From: a virus
Length of the DNA: 23,823 bases
Virus record (IMG/VR): IMGVR_UViG_3300020214_001748
Location: 1 to 23,823 of that record
Direction: 5' to 3' (one strand)
Shown: positions 8,105 through 15,986 of the stretch, piece by piece
How positions within the stretch are numbered: position 1 is the first letter of the stretch
Layout of the letters: each line of letters begins with the position of its first letter
The notes under the pieces: generated by a model
Databases searched by the model: none
What the model was told of the DNA's origin: nothing
The model's input: the letters and a program-made list of their open reading frames with translations, nothing else
Program-made: the position numbers and the translations under genes

Positions 8105-10516
8105 ATGAATACAGTGCAAGATATTAATTTTACTCCTAAAGTAAGAAGGGCTTTAGATGTCGCAAGGCAACGCTGCGTTGAAAACAATCAGGAAGAAATC
8201 ACGGATGAATTTTTATTGCATGCGGTTTTGTTTTCTGAAAACATGATTGTTAATATGGTATTTCAATCGTTATCCATTGAAACCAAAGACGTTATTCTGG
8301 CGTTATCTAAAATTCTTCCGTCCAGCAAGAAAAAAATTTCTGCAAAAAATATTATTTATAGCGCAAGCTCAAGTTTAATTATCAATGAGTCTCATAATAT
8401 TTCTCAAAGCTTTAAGCAAAACTACACTGGTATAGAGCATATTTTCCTTTCTCTTTTGAGAAACTCTAAAACAGTAACAAGGTTTTTTAAAAAAAATGGA
8501 GTTGATGTTGGTTTTATTTCGCAAAAAGTGGAAACGGAATGCAGGATGCTTTCTAATCCCGTAAAAAAACCGCTTCAGCAGAAAGAACAATCCGAACAAA
8601 ATAATGTTTTGTCGGCCTTTTGTTCTGATTACAATCAGATGGCGCTAAACGAATCTTTTGATAATATTTTCTTTAGAGAAAAAGAAGTAGCTAAAATGTC
8701 CGAAGTGCTTTGCAGAAAGCAAAAGAAAAATGCTATTTTAATTGGAGAACCTGGCGTTGGCAAAAGTGCGATTGTGGGCCTTTTGGCGAAAAAAATTATA
8801 TCTTGCGAATGTACCGAGTTTCTTATCAACAAAAAAATCATTTCTCTTAATCTTGCGAATCTTATTGCTGGAACCAAACTTCGTGGCGAGTTTGAAGAAC
8901 GCTTGGTCAAAACAATGAACGAGATCAAGAAGATGGGAAACGTTATTGTATTTATCGATGAAGTTCATAATGTTATAGGAATGGGCAATGACGCTGGCTC
9001 TATGGATGCAGCGAACATTCTTAAACAGTACTTAACTACCGACGAAATATCTTTCGTTGCGGCCACAACTCAATCAGAGTATGAAAATTACTTTGTTAAA
9101 GATAGCGCTATGAATCGGCGCTTTGAACCAATTTTTGTGTCTGAGCCGTCGAAAGAAGAAACTTTTAAAATTTTAAAATCGCTTAAGAAATTTTATGAAA
9201 AATTTCATATGGTTTATTATAGCGATAACGTTATCACTGATATCGTTAATCTTTGTGAGAAATATATCCCATCTCGTAAATTTCCAGACAAAGCCATTGA
9301 TTTGATGGATCAAGTTGGATCGAAGGTAAAGATTAGATCTTTTTCTCGTCCACAAGAAATAAAAGACATTGAAAAGTTAATTGTAGAATTTGAAAAGCTC
9401 GCGCCAGATAATTTAAAAGAAAATCACCTTAAGCTTCTAATTAAAGATTATGAATTGAAATATGATATTTGGACATCTTCAGTAAAAGGTAAAATTTTTA
9501 AAGCTAAAACAAAAGACGTTTATCAAGCTTTATCGGATAAAATAGGTAAATTTATTGATAGCAAATCGGACAACGATGGCATAAAAAATATTTTATCTAA
9601 TTTGAAAAAATACGTCTTTGGTCAAGACGAAGCTTTGAAAAAGATATCTGACTGCGTACTTAGAAGCTCGTTTGGGCTGGCAAAGGTCACCAAACCCCTT
9701 GGCAGCTTTATGTTTGTCGGTCCGACTGGATCAGGTAAAACTCACGCAGCCAGAACATTGGCTAAACAAGCGTTTGGCGACGAAGCCAATCTTTGTGTCG
9801 TCGATATGTCGGAGTTTATGGAGCAGCATTCGGTTTCTAAATTAATAGGCTCCCCGCCAGGTTATATCGGATATGGTGGAGCAAACCTTTTTTGGTCTCA
9901 CCTTGACAAGCATCCCTCCTCTGTTTTTCTTTTTGATGAAATTGAAAAAGCCCATCCAGACGTAGTTAATATTCTTTTGCAAATTATGGACAGTGGGCAA
10001 CTTACAGATTCTATGGGCAGAAAATTAAGCTTCAAAAATTCAATTATCATCATGACCGGAAACGTTGGATTTCAAGCCAATGACAATAAAAAGATAGGAT
10101 TTGGGGCGTCCGTAAATCAAAAGCCGAGTAAAGAAACCGTAACAGATAATCTCAAAAAATTTTTTAGACCAGAGTTTTTAGCCAGATTAAATGATATCAT
10201 TATATTTGACGAGTTGCAACAAGATTCTTTAATTAAAATTGCGCAAAGCGAACTTAATCAAATTAAAGATTCATTAAAACAAAATCAAACCATTTTAACC
10301 TATTCTAGCGATGTTGTTGATTTCATTATAAATAATACAAAAAATAGTAACACTGGAGCTAGAAAAATAATTTTCTTTATCGAAAATGAATTAAAGAGCA
10401 AGATCGTTGACATTCTTTCTCTCAACAACTATAATAAAATTAATGTGTCAGTTAAAAACGGACAGATTTATATAGATGGAAAAGTTAAAAAATTATTTGC
10501 AACTTGTAAAAAATGA
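8105..10516 (+). CDS. ClpA/ClpC-like AAA+ protein unfoldase
   Basis: This 803-residue Hsp100 protein has two AAA+ domains, close to ClpA/ClpC length. A Clp N-domain spans about 1-145, with the second half starting near YTGIEHIFLSLL. D1 has Walker A GEPGVGKS (214-221), the pore-proximal KLRGEFEERL, Walker B FIDE (Asp285, Glu286) and MNRRFEP as arginine-finger region. A middle segment of about 65 residues near 418-485 is probably helical. D2 has Walker A GPTGSGKT (539-546), SPPGYIGYGG pore loop, Walker B FDE (Asp611, Glu612) and RPEFLARLND. An IGF tripeptide (664-666) sits where ClpA/ClpC carry the ClpP-docking loop, so it may feed substrates to host ClpP. No ClpP gene is in the window. It follows the polymerase by seven bases, and its role in the phage cycle is unknown. 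Confidence 0.92.
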   Translation: MNTVQDINFTPKVRRALDVARQRCVENNQEEITDEFLLHAVLFSENMIVNMVFQSLSIETKDVILALSKILPSSKKKISAKNIIYSASSSLIINESHNISQSFKQNYTGIEHIFLSLLRNSKTVTRFFKKNGVDVGFISQKVETECRMLSNPVKKPLQQKEQSEQNNVLSAFCSDYNQMALNESFDNIFFREKEVAKMSEVLCRKQKKNAILIGEPGVGKSAIVGLLAKKIISCECTEFLINKKIISLNLANLIAGTKLRGEFEERLVKTMNEIKKMGNVIVFIDEVHNVIGMGNDAGSMDAANILKQYLTTDEISFVAATTQSEYENYFVKDSAMNRRFEPIFVSEPSKEETFKILKSLKKFYEKFHMVYYSDNVITDIVNLCEKYIPSRKFPDKAIDLMDQVGSKVKIRSFSRPQEIKDIEKLIVEFEKLAPDNLKENHLKLLIKDYELKYDIWTSSVKGKIFKAKTKDVYQALSDKIGKFIDSKSDNDGIKNILSNLKKYVFGQDEALKKISDCVLRSSFGLAKVTKPLGSFMFVGPTGSGKTHAARTLAKQAFGDEANLCVVDMSEFMEQHSVSKLIGSPPGYIGYGGANLFWSHLDKHPSSVFLFDEIEKAHPDVVNILLQIMDSGQLTDSMGRKLSFKNSIIIMTGNVGFQANDNKKIGFGASVNQKPSKETVTDNLKKFFRPEFLARLNDIIIFDELQQDSLIKIAQSELNQIKDSLKQNQTILTYSSDVVDFIINNTKNSNTGARKIIFFIENELKSKIVDILSLNNYNKINVSVKNGQIYIDGKVKKLFATCKK

Positions 10517-11468
10517 AGTTGATATTCTTCCTATAGAAGAAGAATTTTTATCTTCAACTAAAGTAATCATAGAAAACAAACTTGGGCATGAAATTCGATT
10601 CCACAAGAAGCACCAAATTCATCCAATTTATGATTGTTATTTAATTAGTGGAAACGATAAACCCTTTTTATTAAAAATAAATTTATCTCCAGATTTGCCC
10701 AACTCTTGGGAATTACTTTCAAAAAATAACTATGATTTTCATCCTAAAATAATTTGCTCATCGAATGATTTGGATGAATTTAAATTTATTTGTTTTGAAG
10801 TGCCTAAAGGCATGTTCTTGTCTGATATTTCAAATTACCCATTAAACTCTAAATTAAAATTACAAAATGCCTTCTTGCACAGTTTGGATCAAATGCACTG
10901 TGTTAAAACCAAAGGAGAAGACGAAACAACAAAGGTATTTGATTCCTTTTTGCCTAGAGAAGCGATGATGGTAGTTAGAAAGTATCCAGTAATTCAACTT
11001 TTTTCTACCGCTAGAATGGTTTTTAAAAAAATTTACCAACCTAATATTAACGATTGTGGGCTGTGCCATTTTGACTTAGCTCCAGAAAATATAATTTATA
11101 CGGGAAAAGATATTAAATTTATTAATTTTGAGTATTCTGCTAATGCAAATATATATTTAGACATTCTTCTCGCGAAAGACACTTTAAACTGCTCAAATCA
11201 AGCTTTTGAAGATCTTTGCAAGCCTTTGCCTAAAAATATATACGATAAACTATTACTGAACGAAGACGCTTCAAACTTATTTAATTTTGCTTATTTTAAT
11301 TCAAAGATAACCTCTGAGTATATTACTTTTGGATTAAGAAATCCAATTAAATTAAAATACTGGATTAAGAAGTCAGAAAATTATTATAATAAAATTTTTG
11401 ATAAACTTTTTGTCGGAAAACAGCTTGACAAATTGATTAGAGACTTCTATTATTTATGGAATTCATAA
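10476..11468 (+). CDS. APH/choline-kinase-like phosphotransferase
   Basis: This 330-residue protein has the protein-kinase-like fold of the APH/choline kinase group. PFLLKI carries the probable ATP-binding Lys67. FICFEVPKGMFLSDI looks like the hinge region. CHFDLAPENIIY is the catalytic loop (His198, Asp200, Asn205). The following INFEY (216-220) matches the choline-kinase IDFEY segment, but the metal-binding Asp is Asn217. Activity is therefore uncertain. It could phosphorylate a small molecule or lipid headgroup, or be a pseudokinase. ATG 10476 gives a 41-base overlap with the Clp gene; a TTG at 10497 is an alternative start. The gene appears more AT-rich than the small gene after it. Nothing in the context identifies the substrate. 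Confidence 0.65.
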   Translation: MEKLKNYLQLVKNEVDILPIEEEFLSSTKVIIENKLGHEIRFHKKHQIHPIYDCYLISGNDKPFLLKINLSPDLPNSWELLSKNNYDFHPKIICSSNDLDEFKFICFEVPKGMFLSDISNYPLNSKLKLQNAFLHSLDQMHCVKTKGEDETTKVFDSFLPREAMMVVRKYPVIQLFSTARMVFKKIYQPNINDCGLCHFDLAPENIIYTGKDIKFINFEYSANANIYLDILLAKDTLNCSNQAFEDLCKPLPKNIYDKLLLNEDASNLFNFAYFNSKITSEYITFGLRNPIKLKYWIKKSENYYNKIFDKLFVGKQLDKLIRDFYYLWNS

Positions 11469-11471
11469 ATA
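11451..11471. repeat. Perfect 8-bp inverted repeat at a gene junction
   Basis: TATTTATG (11451-11458) and CATAAATA (11464-11471) are exact inverted copies around the five bases GAATT. The left arm contains the first in-frame ATG of the small gene (11456), and the right arm ends at the first base of the second ATG (11471). It could be an RNA hairpin that affects start choice, an operator, or a chance AT-rich palindrome. Confidence 0.4.
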
Positions 11472-11695
11472 TGAACAAAACACACTCAAACAGTGCGCTC
11501 AACACGATTAGCCGTACAGCTGGTCGTTTTTTCGGTCTTGAGACCTTTAACGAGGTTATCAATGCTCGTCTTGTCAACTTCGGCCCTTCTATTATTACAG
11601 TAGAGGACCGCAATACTGGTCGTAACCGCCGATTCTCAAAGGGTGAAGTAAAGGCAGTTACGTTTCGGGGGGCAAGGTATACAAGCTCCCGTTAA
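11471..11695 (+). CDS. Small basic protein of unknown function (74 aa)
   Basis: I do not recognise this protein. It is strongly basic, with many Arg residues, and has the segment RLVNFGPSIITVEDRNTGR, which looks like a small beta-strand-rich unit; there are no Cys residues. I prefer ATG 11471 because GGA of GGAATTC lies upstream at a usable distance; ATG 11456 would add five residues and overlap the kinase gene by 13 bases. Codon use looks less AT-rich than in the neighbouring kinase gene, which may reflect high expression. It is the last gene before a strong terminator. A nucleic-acid-binding or virion-associated role is possible from the charge, but this is a guess. Confidence 0.65.
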   Translation: MNKTHSNSALNTISRTAGRFFGLETFNEVINARLVNFGPSIITVEDRNTGRNRRFSKGEVKAVTFRGARYTSSR

Positions 11696-11701
11696 TTCAA
11701 A

Positions 11702-11726
11702 CCCCCGAGAAATCGGGGGTTTTTTT
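11702..11726 (+). terminator. Rho-independent terminator of the replication operon
   Basis: CCCCCGA (11702-11708) pairs perfectly with TCGGGGG (11713-11719) around a GAAA tetraloop and is followed by seven T residues (11720-11726). It sits seven bases after the stop of the small basic gene. This is a textbook intrinsic terminator and should end the long upstream transcript. Confidence 0.93.
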
Positions 11727-11741
11727 GTGTAAATACTATAT

Positions 11742-11954
11742 ATGCCAATTCCGACTCCTCAAAAAAACCAAGAAAAGGATGAATTTATGGCCTCTTGTAT
11801 GTCTTCGGACACAATGCTTAAAGAATATCCAAATCAAAAACAAAGAGCAGCGGTGTGCTATTCGCAGTTTGACCGGAAGAAAAAGAAAACACAGGGTTCA
11901 ATGTGCGAAACGAAATGGGACGAAAAAGATGTTTCGAAAGTTATTATAGAATAA
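11742..11954 (+). CDS. Small conserved phage protein (70 aa)
   Basis: The protein has a Pro/Lys-rich start, then DEFMASCMSSDTMLKEYP and QKQRAAVCYSQF, and a charged end. This pattern (xFxxxCM...xxQxxAVCYSxW/F) is one I know from small phage proteins often found near structural or head-assembly genes; its function is not established. Cysteines at about residues 19, 39 and 54 could bind metal but may be coincidental. It starts 16 bases after the terminator, so a promoter must lie in or near that terminator region. The overlapping frame starting at 11725 has no such pattern and is not a gene. It appears to be co-transcribed with the next gene, 12 bases away. Confidence 0.7.
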   Translation: MPIPTPQKNQEKDEFMASCMSSDTMLKEYPNQKQRAAVCYSQFDRKKKKTQGSMCETKWDEKDVSKVIIE

Positions 11955-11966
11955 ATTTTAATTACC

Positions 11967-12347
11967 ATGATCACTTATAAATGGGAGTTCCCCGCTTTAG
12001 ACTGCGCTCCGCTTGAGAGCGGATTAGCTGATGTTATTAAAACTATTCACTGGAGAATCGCCGCCTCTGAACCTAAAACTACAGGAGAAGTTGCTAGTGG
12101 CGAGTTTCCTCAATTTTACTACGCTTCAAGTATTGGAACAGCATCTCTTGATCCAGTAACAGATACTGGAGCTTTTGTTCCATTTGAAGATGTCACTACT
12201 GGTATTGCCGCTGAATGGGTAGGTGCTAAAATCAATTTGACTGGTGAGTATGGTATTTATTCTGGCCTCGTCGCAGAGATTGAACGTCAAAAGAATCCTC
12301 CAATTGTCCGCAAACAGATTGGCGTCTCTGGTTCATTCCCTGTTTAA
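11967..12347 (+). CDS. Conserved phage protein of unknown function (126 aa)
   Basis: The product begins MITYKWEFPALDCAPLESGL and continues with VVIKTIHWRI-type strands (actual residues VIKTIHWRIAA). A Gly/Thr-rich middle and a C-terminal YGIYSGLVAEIERQ segment follow. I recall similar short proteins from aquatic phages, where they are unnamed and may be virion-related, but I cannot assign a function. No signal peptide or membrane helix is visible. The ATG lacks a Shine-Dalgarno sequence and is preceded by TTTTAATTACC. The gene ends just before a second strong terminator, so genes 11742-12347 form a short separate transcription unit. Confidence 0.7.
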   Translation: MITYKWEFPALDCAPLESGLADVIKTIHWRIAASEPKTTGEVASGEFPQFYYASSIGTASLDPVTDTGAFVPFEDVTTGIAAEWVGAKINLTGEYGIYSGLVAEIERQKNPPIVRKQIGVSGSFPV

Positions 12348-12370
12348 TACAAAATCTAAATAGGCTTTAA

Positions 12371-12396
12371 AGGCGCACAGAAATGTGCGCCTTTTT
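12371..12396 (+). terminator. Rho-independent terminator
   Basis: GGCGCACA (12372-12379) pairs perfectly with TGTGCGCC (12384-12391) around a GAAA tetraloop. Five T residues follow (12392-12396), with further T-rich sequence after them. It begins about 23 bases after the stop of the upstream gene and should end the short two-gene transcript. Confidence 0.93.
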
Positions 12397-12445
12397 ATTT
12401 ATTTGTGTTTAATTTCAACTATGGCCGTTTATAATTTTTACTACC

Positions 12446-12907
12446 ATGCGCCTTAACTTTTATAAACCCAACAAGTCAAATACGGGTACAGCTCTTTCTT
12501 TTAATGTCTCGCCGCCCAAAAACCAAACCAAAGGAGAAGCTCCAGATCTTTATGTCAGTTTTGTAAAACAAGCTGGGTGGAGCGACGAAACAAAAAAAGG
12601 ATCTTTTTCTGAAAACGCCAAAAACCCAGAAAAAACTGCGGCATTAAAACTTAATCAAACTGAGGCAGCGTCTATCATTAGGGCGGTTAGACAATCATCT
12701 AAATTTTCTACTGTTCACGCCTATCAAGGCTCCACAACTTCAATTATGTTTGGGCCTTATCAAAAGAAAAATGGAGACAATGCTTTTTCTTTTTCTATTA
12801 AAAAAGGCGAGCAATCATTTTTGATCGGTTTTGAACTTGGAGAGGCAGAGCTTGTCGCCCAATACATGGAAAACTATCTCCGTAAAACTTTTGAGTTTTC
12901 AGAATGA
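12446..12907 (+). CDS. Possible single-strand DNA-binding protein (153 aa)
   Basis: The protein begins MRLNFYKPNKSNTGTALSF and has a central segment ALKLNQTEAASIIRAVRQ, then STTSIMFGPY and AFSFSIKK, ending with FELGEAELVAQYMENYLR. This strand-helix order, with a final helix after a GEA motif, resembles phage PC4/Whirly-like single-strand DNA-binding proteins that I recall starting with M-K/R-L-x-F-x-K-P. The similarity is by eye, so the call is tentative. It has no acidic tail typical of E. coli SSB. It stands alone after a terminator; TATAAT at 12430-12435 is a possible -10 element, but a good -35 is not evident. The stop overlaps the glycosyltransferase start (ATGA, 12904-12907). Confidence 0.45.
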   Translation: MRLNFYKPNKSNTGTALSFNVSPPKNQTKGEAPDLYVSFVKQAGWSDETKKGSFSENAKNPEKTAALKLNQTEAASIIRAVRQSSKFSTVHAYQGSTTSIMFGPYQKKNGDNAFSFSIKKGEQSFLIGFELGEAELVAQYMENYLRKTFEFSE

Positions 12908-14805
12908 AAAAGACGGTAGTTTTTCACAGTAATCATAGTAGAATATTTACTGGGTTTGGTAAAAATGCCAAAAATATTCTTAGATATTTATATAAAACCG
13001 GCAAATATAATTTAATTGAATTTGCCAACAGTAAACATAAAGACGCCCCAGAGTTAAAAAGTTTGCCTTGGAAAGCTGTTGGCACATTGCCAAATCCGAA
13101 CAAAATACAAGAAATCTCTTCTGATCAATCTCAATTAAGACTAGCAGCTTATGGTTTAAATGAAATAGACTCTTTAATTAAAGAGTTTCGTCCAGATTTC
13201 TATATCGGCGTAGAAGATATTTGGGCTTTATCTCCTTTAGTAGATAAAAAATGGTGGAATGAAAACTGCATGATATGGACGACACTCGACTCATTGCCTC
13301 TTTATGCTGACGCCATTAAAATTATTCCCAAAGTAAAACACTATTATTCTTGGGCATCTTTTGCTGGGAAAGAAGCCCAAAGACTTGGGCATCCTAAAGA
13401 TTCTATTAGAACATTAAGGGGAGCTACAGAAGCTTCGTTCTTTTATAAAATAAAAGAAGAAAGTAAAAAACAAATTAGAAAAGAATTTAATTTATCTAAT
13501 GAATTTATTATCGGATTTGTATTTAGAAACCAATTAAGAAAAAGCGTTCCTAATCTTTTGCAAGGCTTCAAACTCTTTAAAGAAAAAAATTTAAATTCAC
13601 AAGCTAAGTTATTATTGCATACTCATTGGGGTGAAGGGTGGGATATCCAAAAATTAATCAAAGATAATGATTTAAAAAACGAAGATATTCTAACTACATA
13701 TTTTTGCAAAAAATGCAAGCAATTTGAAGTCAAGCCATTCCAAGGACAAAAAATAAAATGTAGATTTTGCGACGGTAAAGATACGGTAGAAACAACTAAT
13801 ATTGCAAATGGAGTTAGCGAGATTCAGCTAAACGAAATATATAATTTAATGGATGTATATTGCCATCCTTTTACAAGCGGGGGGCAAGAGATCCCAGTAA
13901 CAGAGGCGAAACTTACAGAATTAATCACGCTTGTTACAAATTACTCTTGTGGAGAAGATTTTTGCCAAGAAGACAGCGGAGGCTTACCGCTTAATTGGAA
14001 GCCTTATTATGAACCAGGAACTAATTTTATTAAGGCTACAACTCTTCCAGAATCAATAGCGGAAAAAATAGAAAAAGTTTATAAAATGTCGGCCTCCAAA
14101 AGAAAAGAAATGGGGGAAAAAGCCAGACAGTTCGTTCTTGATAATTTGTCCGCAGAAGTTATCGGCAAGCATTTAGAATCTATCATAGACAATGCCCCGC
14201 AAATACAATGGAATTATGATTTAGATTTTAAACAGAGAAATCATAATTACGAACCTCCAGAAATAGAGTCTGATACAGAATGGCTTATTGATATTTATAA
14301 AAATATTTTATTGATGAATGTTGGAGCCAACGACGAGGGATTAAAAGGATGGCTGTCACAATTGCAAAATGGCAGGGGAAGAGAACAGGTATTAAACTTT
14401 TTCAAAAAAACGGCCCTGAAAGAAAATAACGAAAACGCTAAAATCGAATTTTCTGATTTACTAGATAAAGACGATAAGGGGCGACGAATTTTATTCGTCA
14501 TGCCTCAAAGTGCGGGCGATGTTTTTATGTCAACGTCTTTACTGCCTTCAATAAAAAAACTTTATCCAGATCATAATATTTATTTTGCAACCAAACAGGA
14601 ATTTTTTGAAATACTTGATTGTAATCCATTTGTCCATAAAAAACTTATTTTTAATTCTTTTATGGAAAACCTTTTAACTATGGAGGGTCATGCTGATGGG
14701 CATGGATATTTTGATATAGCTTTTCTGCCTCATATTGGTACTCAAAAAATATTCGATTACCAACATAACGGGAAAGACAAATTAGAATTTAACACCAAAA
14801 ATTAA
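12904..14805 (+). CDS. Multidomain glycosyltransferase: GT4-like, DUF4214-like and first half of GT9
   Basis: This 633-residue protein has several parts. About 1-440 is a GT-B glycosyltransferase of the GT4 type, with the donor-site segment GGQEIPVTEAKLTE. A zinc ribbon is inserted in it, with CxxC pairs at Cys268/271 and Cys286/289. About 460-505 resembles DUF4214 (WLIDIYKNILL, GLKGWLSQLQNG). From about 526, RRILFVMPQSAGDVFMSTSL is the N-terminal half of a GT9/heptosyltransferase. The frame then stops at 14803-14805, before the GT9 domain is complete. The second half lies in the next gene in the -1 frame. One missing A in a run of five A residues (14797-14801) would explain this. It probably modifies a glycan of the virion or host surface; donor and acceptor are unknown. 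Confidence 0.8.
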   Translation: MKKTVVFHSNHSRIFTGFGKNAKNILRYLYKTGKYNLIEFANSKHKDAPELKSLPWKAVGTLPNPNKIQEISSDQSQLRLAAYGLNEIDSLIKEFRPDFYIGVEDIWALSPLVDKKWWNENCMIWTTLDSLPLYADAIKIIPKVKHYYSWASFAGKEAQRLGHPKDSIRTLRGATEASFFYKIKEESKKQIRKEFNLSNEFIIGFVFRNQLRKSVPNLLQGFKLFKEKNLNSQAKLLLHTHWGEGWDIQKLIKDNDLKNEDILTTYFCKKCKQFEVKPFQGQKIKCRFCDGKDTVETTNIANGVSEIQLNEIYNLMDVYCHPFTSGGQEIPVTEAKLTELITLVTNYSCGEDFCQEDSGGLPLNWKPYYEPGTNFIKATTLPESIAEKIEKVYKMSASKRKEMGEKARQFVLDNLSAEVIGKHLESIIDNAPQIQWNYDLDFKQRNHNYEPPEIESDTEWLIDIYKNILLMNVGANDEGLKGWLSQLQNGRGREQVLNFFKKTALKENNENAKIEFSDLLDKDDKGRRILFVMPQSAGDVFMSTSLLPSIKKLYPDHNIYFATKQEFFEILDCNPFVHKKLIFNSFMENLLTMEGHADGHGYFDIAFLPHIGTQKIFDYQHNGKDKLEFNTKN

Positions 14806-14807
14806 AA

Positions 14808-15986
14808 ATGCATTTACTTGATCGTTATGCACTATCTTGCGGAGTCAAGATAAGTAGTCCGTTTATTTTAGAGCATTACTATCCAATAGTCTTGGATAAA
14901 TATATTGTTTTTCAAACTAGCGGCAAAGGTAACTCAAGAGAATACGATTATTGGCCCAAGGTTTTTTCTTTTATTAAAGAATATGCACCAGAATATAAAA
15001 TAATTCACGTTGGCCTTCCCTCCGATCATTCCGTAGCGGGAGTAGACATTGATTTGAAAGGTAAAACAAATATCAAACAACTTGCATTTATTATTAAAAA
15101 TTCATCTCTTTACCTAGGGGTTGATAGCCTGTCAACACATTTAGCTGGATTCTATAATAAAAAAATAGTTGCCTTATATTCTTACTGTTACGCGCAAAAT
15201 TGTAAACCAGTTTGGGGAGACAAAAAAAATCAAAAACTAATAGAAGTTGATTGGGAAAAGTATGGCAAGCCCTCTTTTTCTTTAAAAGAAAATCAAAAGA
15301 AAATTAATACAATTATGCCAGAAATAGTTGCAAAAGCTGTTTTGGACAAACTTGAAATAAATAATGAATTGGACAAAATCAAAACAATATATATAGGCAA
15401 AAGCTATCATAAGCCGACAATAGAAATTATACCCAATAACGGGCCGCTGCCAATAATTATTAAAGACAAAATCTGTAACATAAGAATGGATTTATTTTTT
15501 AATGAAAAAGCGCTGCTAAGATTAGCTCACGTTTGTAATTTAAATATTATTTGCGATAAAGAAATATCTTTAGATTTACTCAGTAAAATTAAATCAAAAA
15601 TTACAGCCTTGACCATAGTAGCTTCTGATAAAATTTCAGTCGAATACCTTGAAGCTGTTAGATCGCTTGGTTTTAAAATATTTTTAATTGCGGACGATAA
15701 TGATGATTGGGGGCGGTTAGCGGAAAAATTTTTTGATTTTTGCCTTGACAAAGAAGATCGTTTTGATAAAAAAAATATTGAAAATTTAAATCAAATAGAC
15801 GAAACCTGCACCTTTTCTTCCGAAAAAATAATTATTTCAGATGGAAAAATTTTTGCTTCCAAATTATCTTGGAAAAACGACGAGCCAAAGCTTGACAAAT
15901 ATTCGAAAGTTATAGATTGTAGTGAATTCTGGGAAGAAATTGACCACTTCTATATTTTAAAAGATGAGCGAAACAATAAAAAATAA
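14808..15986 (+). CDS. Second half of GT9-like glycosyltransferase plus unknown C-terminal domain
   Basis: The first 180 residues continue the GT9 domain begun in the previous gene. DKYIVFQTSGKG matches the donor-side start of the second Rossmann fold. LYLGVDSLSTHLAGFY followed by KIVALY matches the heptosyltransferase nucleotide-sugar site (usual form DSGxxHxAA). Without the first half it could not be a complete GT-B enzyme. About 190-392 is an unrecognised alpha/beta region rich in Lys, Asp and Ile. Reading -1 at 14797-14801 joins the two frames as NTKKLKMHLLDRYA, giving one protein of about 1027 residues. The ATG at 14808 is two bases after the upstream stop, so separate coupled translation is also possible. 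The end overlaps the next gene by 23 bases. Confidence 0.72.
   Translation: MHLLDRYALSCGVKISSPFILEHYYPIVLDKYIVFQTSGKGNSREYDYWPKVFSFIKEYAPEYKIIHVGLPSDHSVAGVDIDLKGKTNIKQLAFIIKNSSLYLGVDSLSTHLAGFYNKKIVALYSYCYAQNCKPVWGDKKNQKLIEVDWEKYGKPSFSLKENQKKINTIMPEIVAKAVLDKLEINNELDKIKTIYIGKSYHKPTIEIIPNNGPLPIIIKDKICNIRMDLFFNEKALLRLAHVCNLNIICDKEISLDLLSKIKSKITALTIVASDKISVEYLEAVRSLGFKIFLIADDNDDWGRLAEKFFDFCLDKEDRFDKKNIENLNQIDETCTFSSEKIIISDGKIFASKLSWKNDEPKLDKYSKVIDCSEFWEEIDHFYILKDERNNKK

Noticed and set aside
8635-8968. Two - strand open frames in the Clp gene
   Set aside because: They cover the conserved D1 ATPase region of the + strand gene and show no recognisable motif or start signal.
11725-11949. Open frame overlapping the 70-aa small protein gene
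   Set aside because: It begins inside the terminator T-run region, has a Lys/Arg/Cys-rich composition typical of a shifted frame, and lacks the recognisable CM...AVCYS pattern of the 11742 frame.
12356-12363. CTAAATAG as a late promoter
   Set aside because: It lies upstream of a strong terminator with no gene start between them; a similar CTAAATAG at 20644-20651 overlaps a stop codon. Both are likely chance AT-rich matches.
12421-12456. Tiny frame starting at ATG 12421
   Set aside because: It has only about 11 codons and overlaps the 12446 gene start; nothing supports a leader peptide role.
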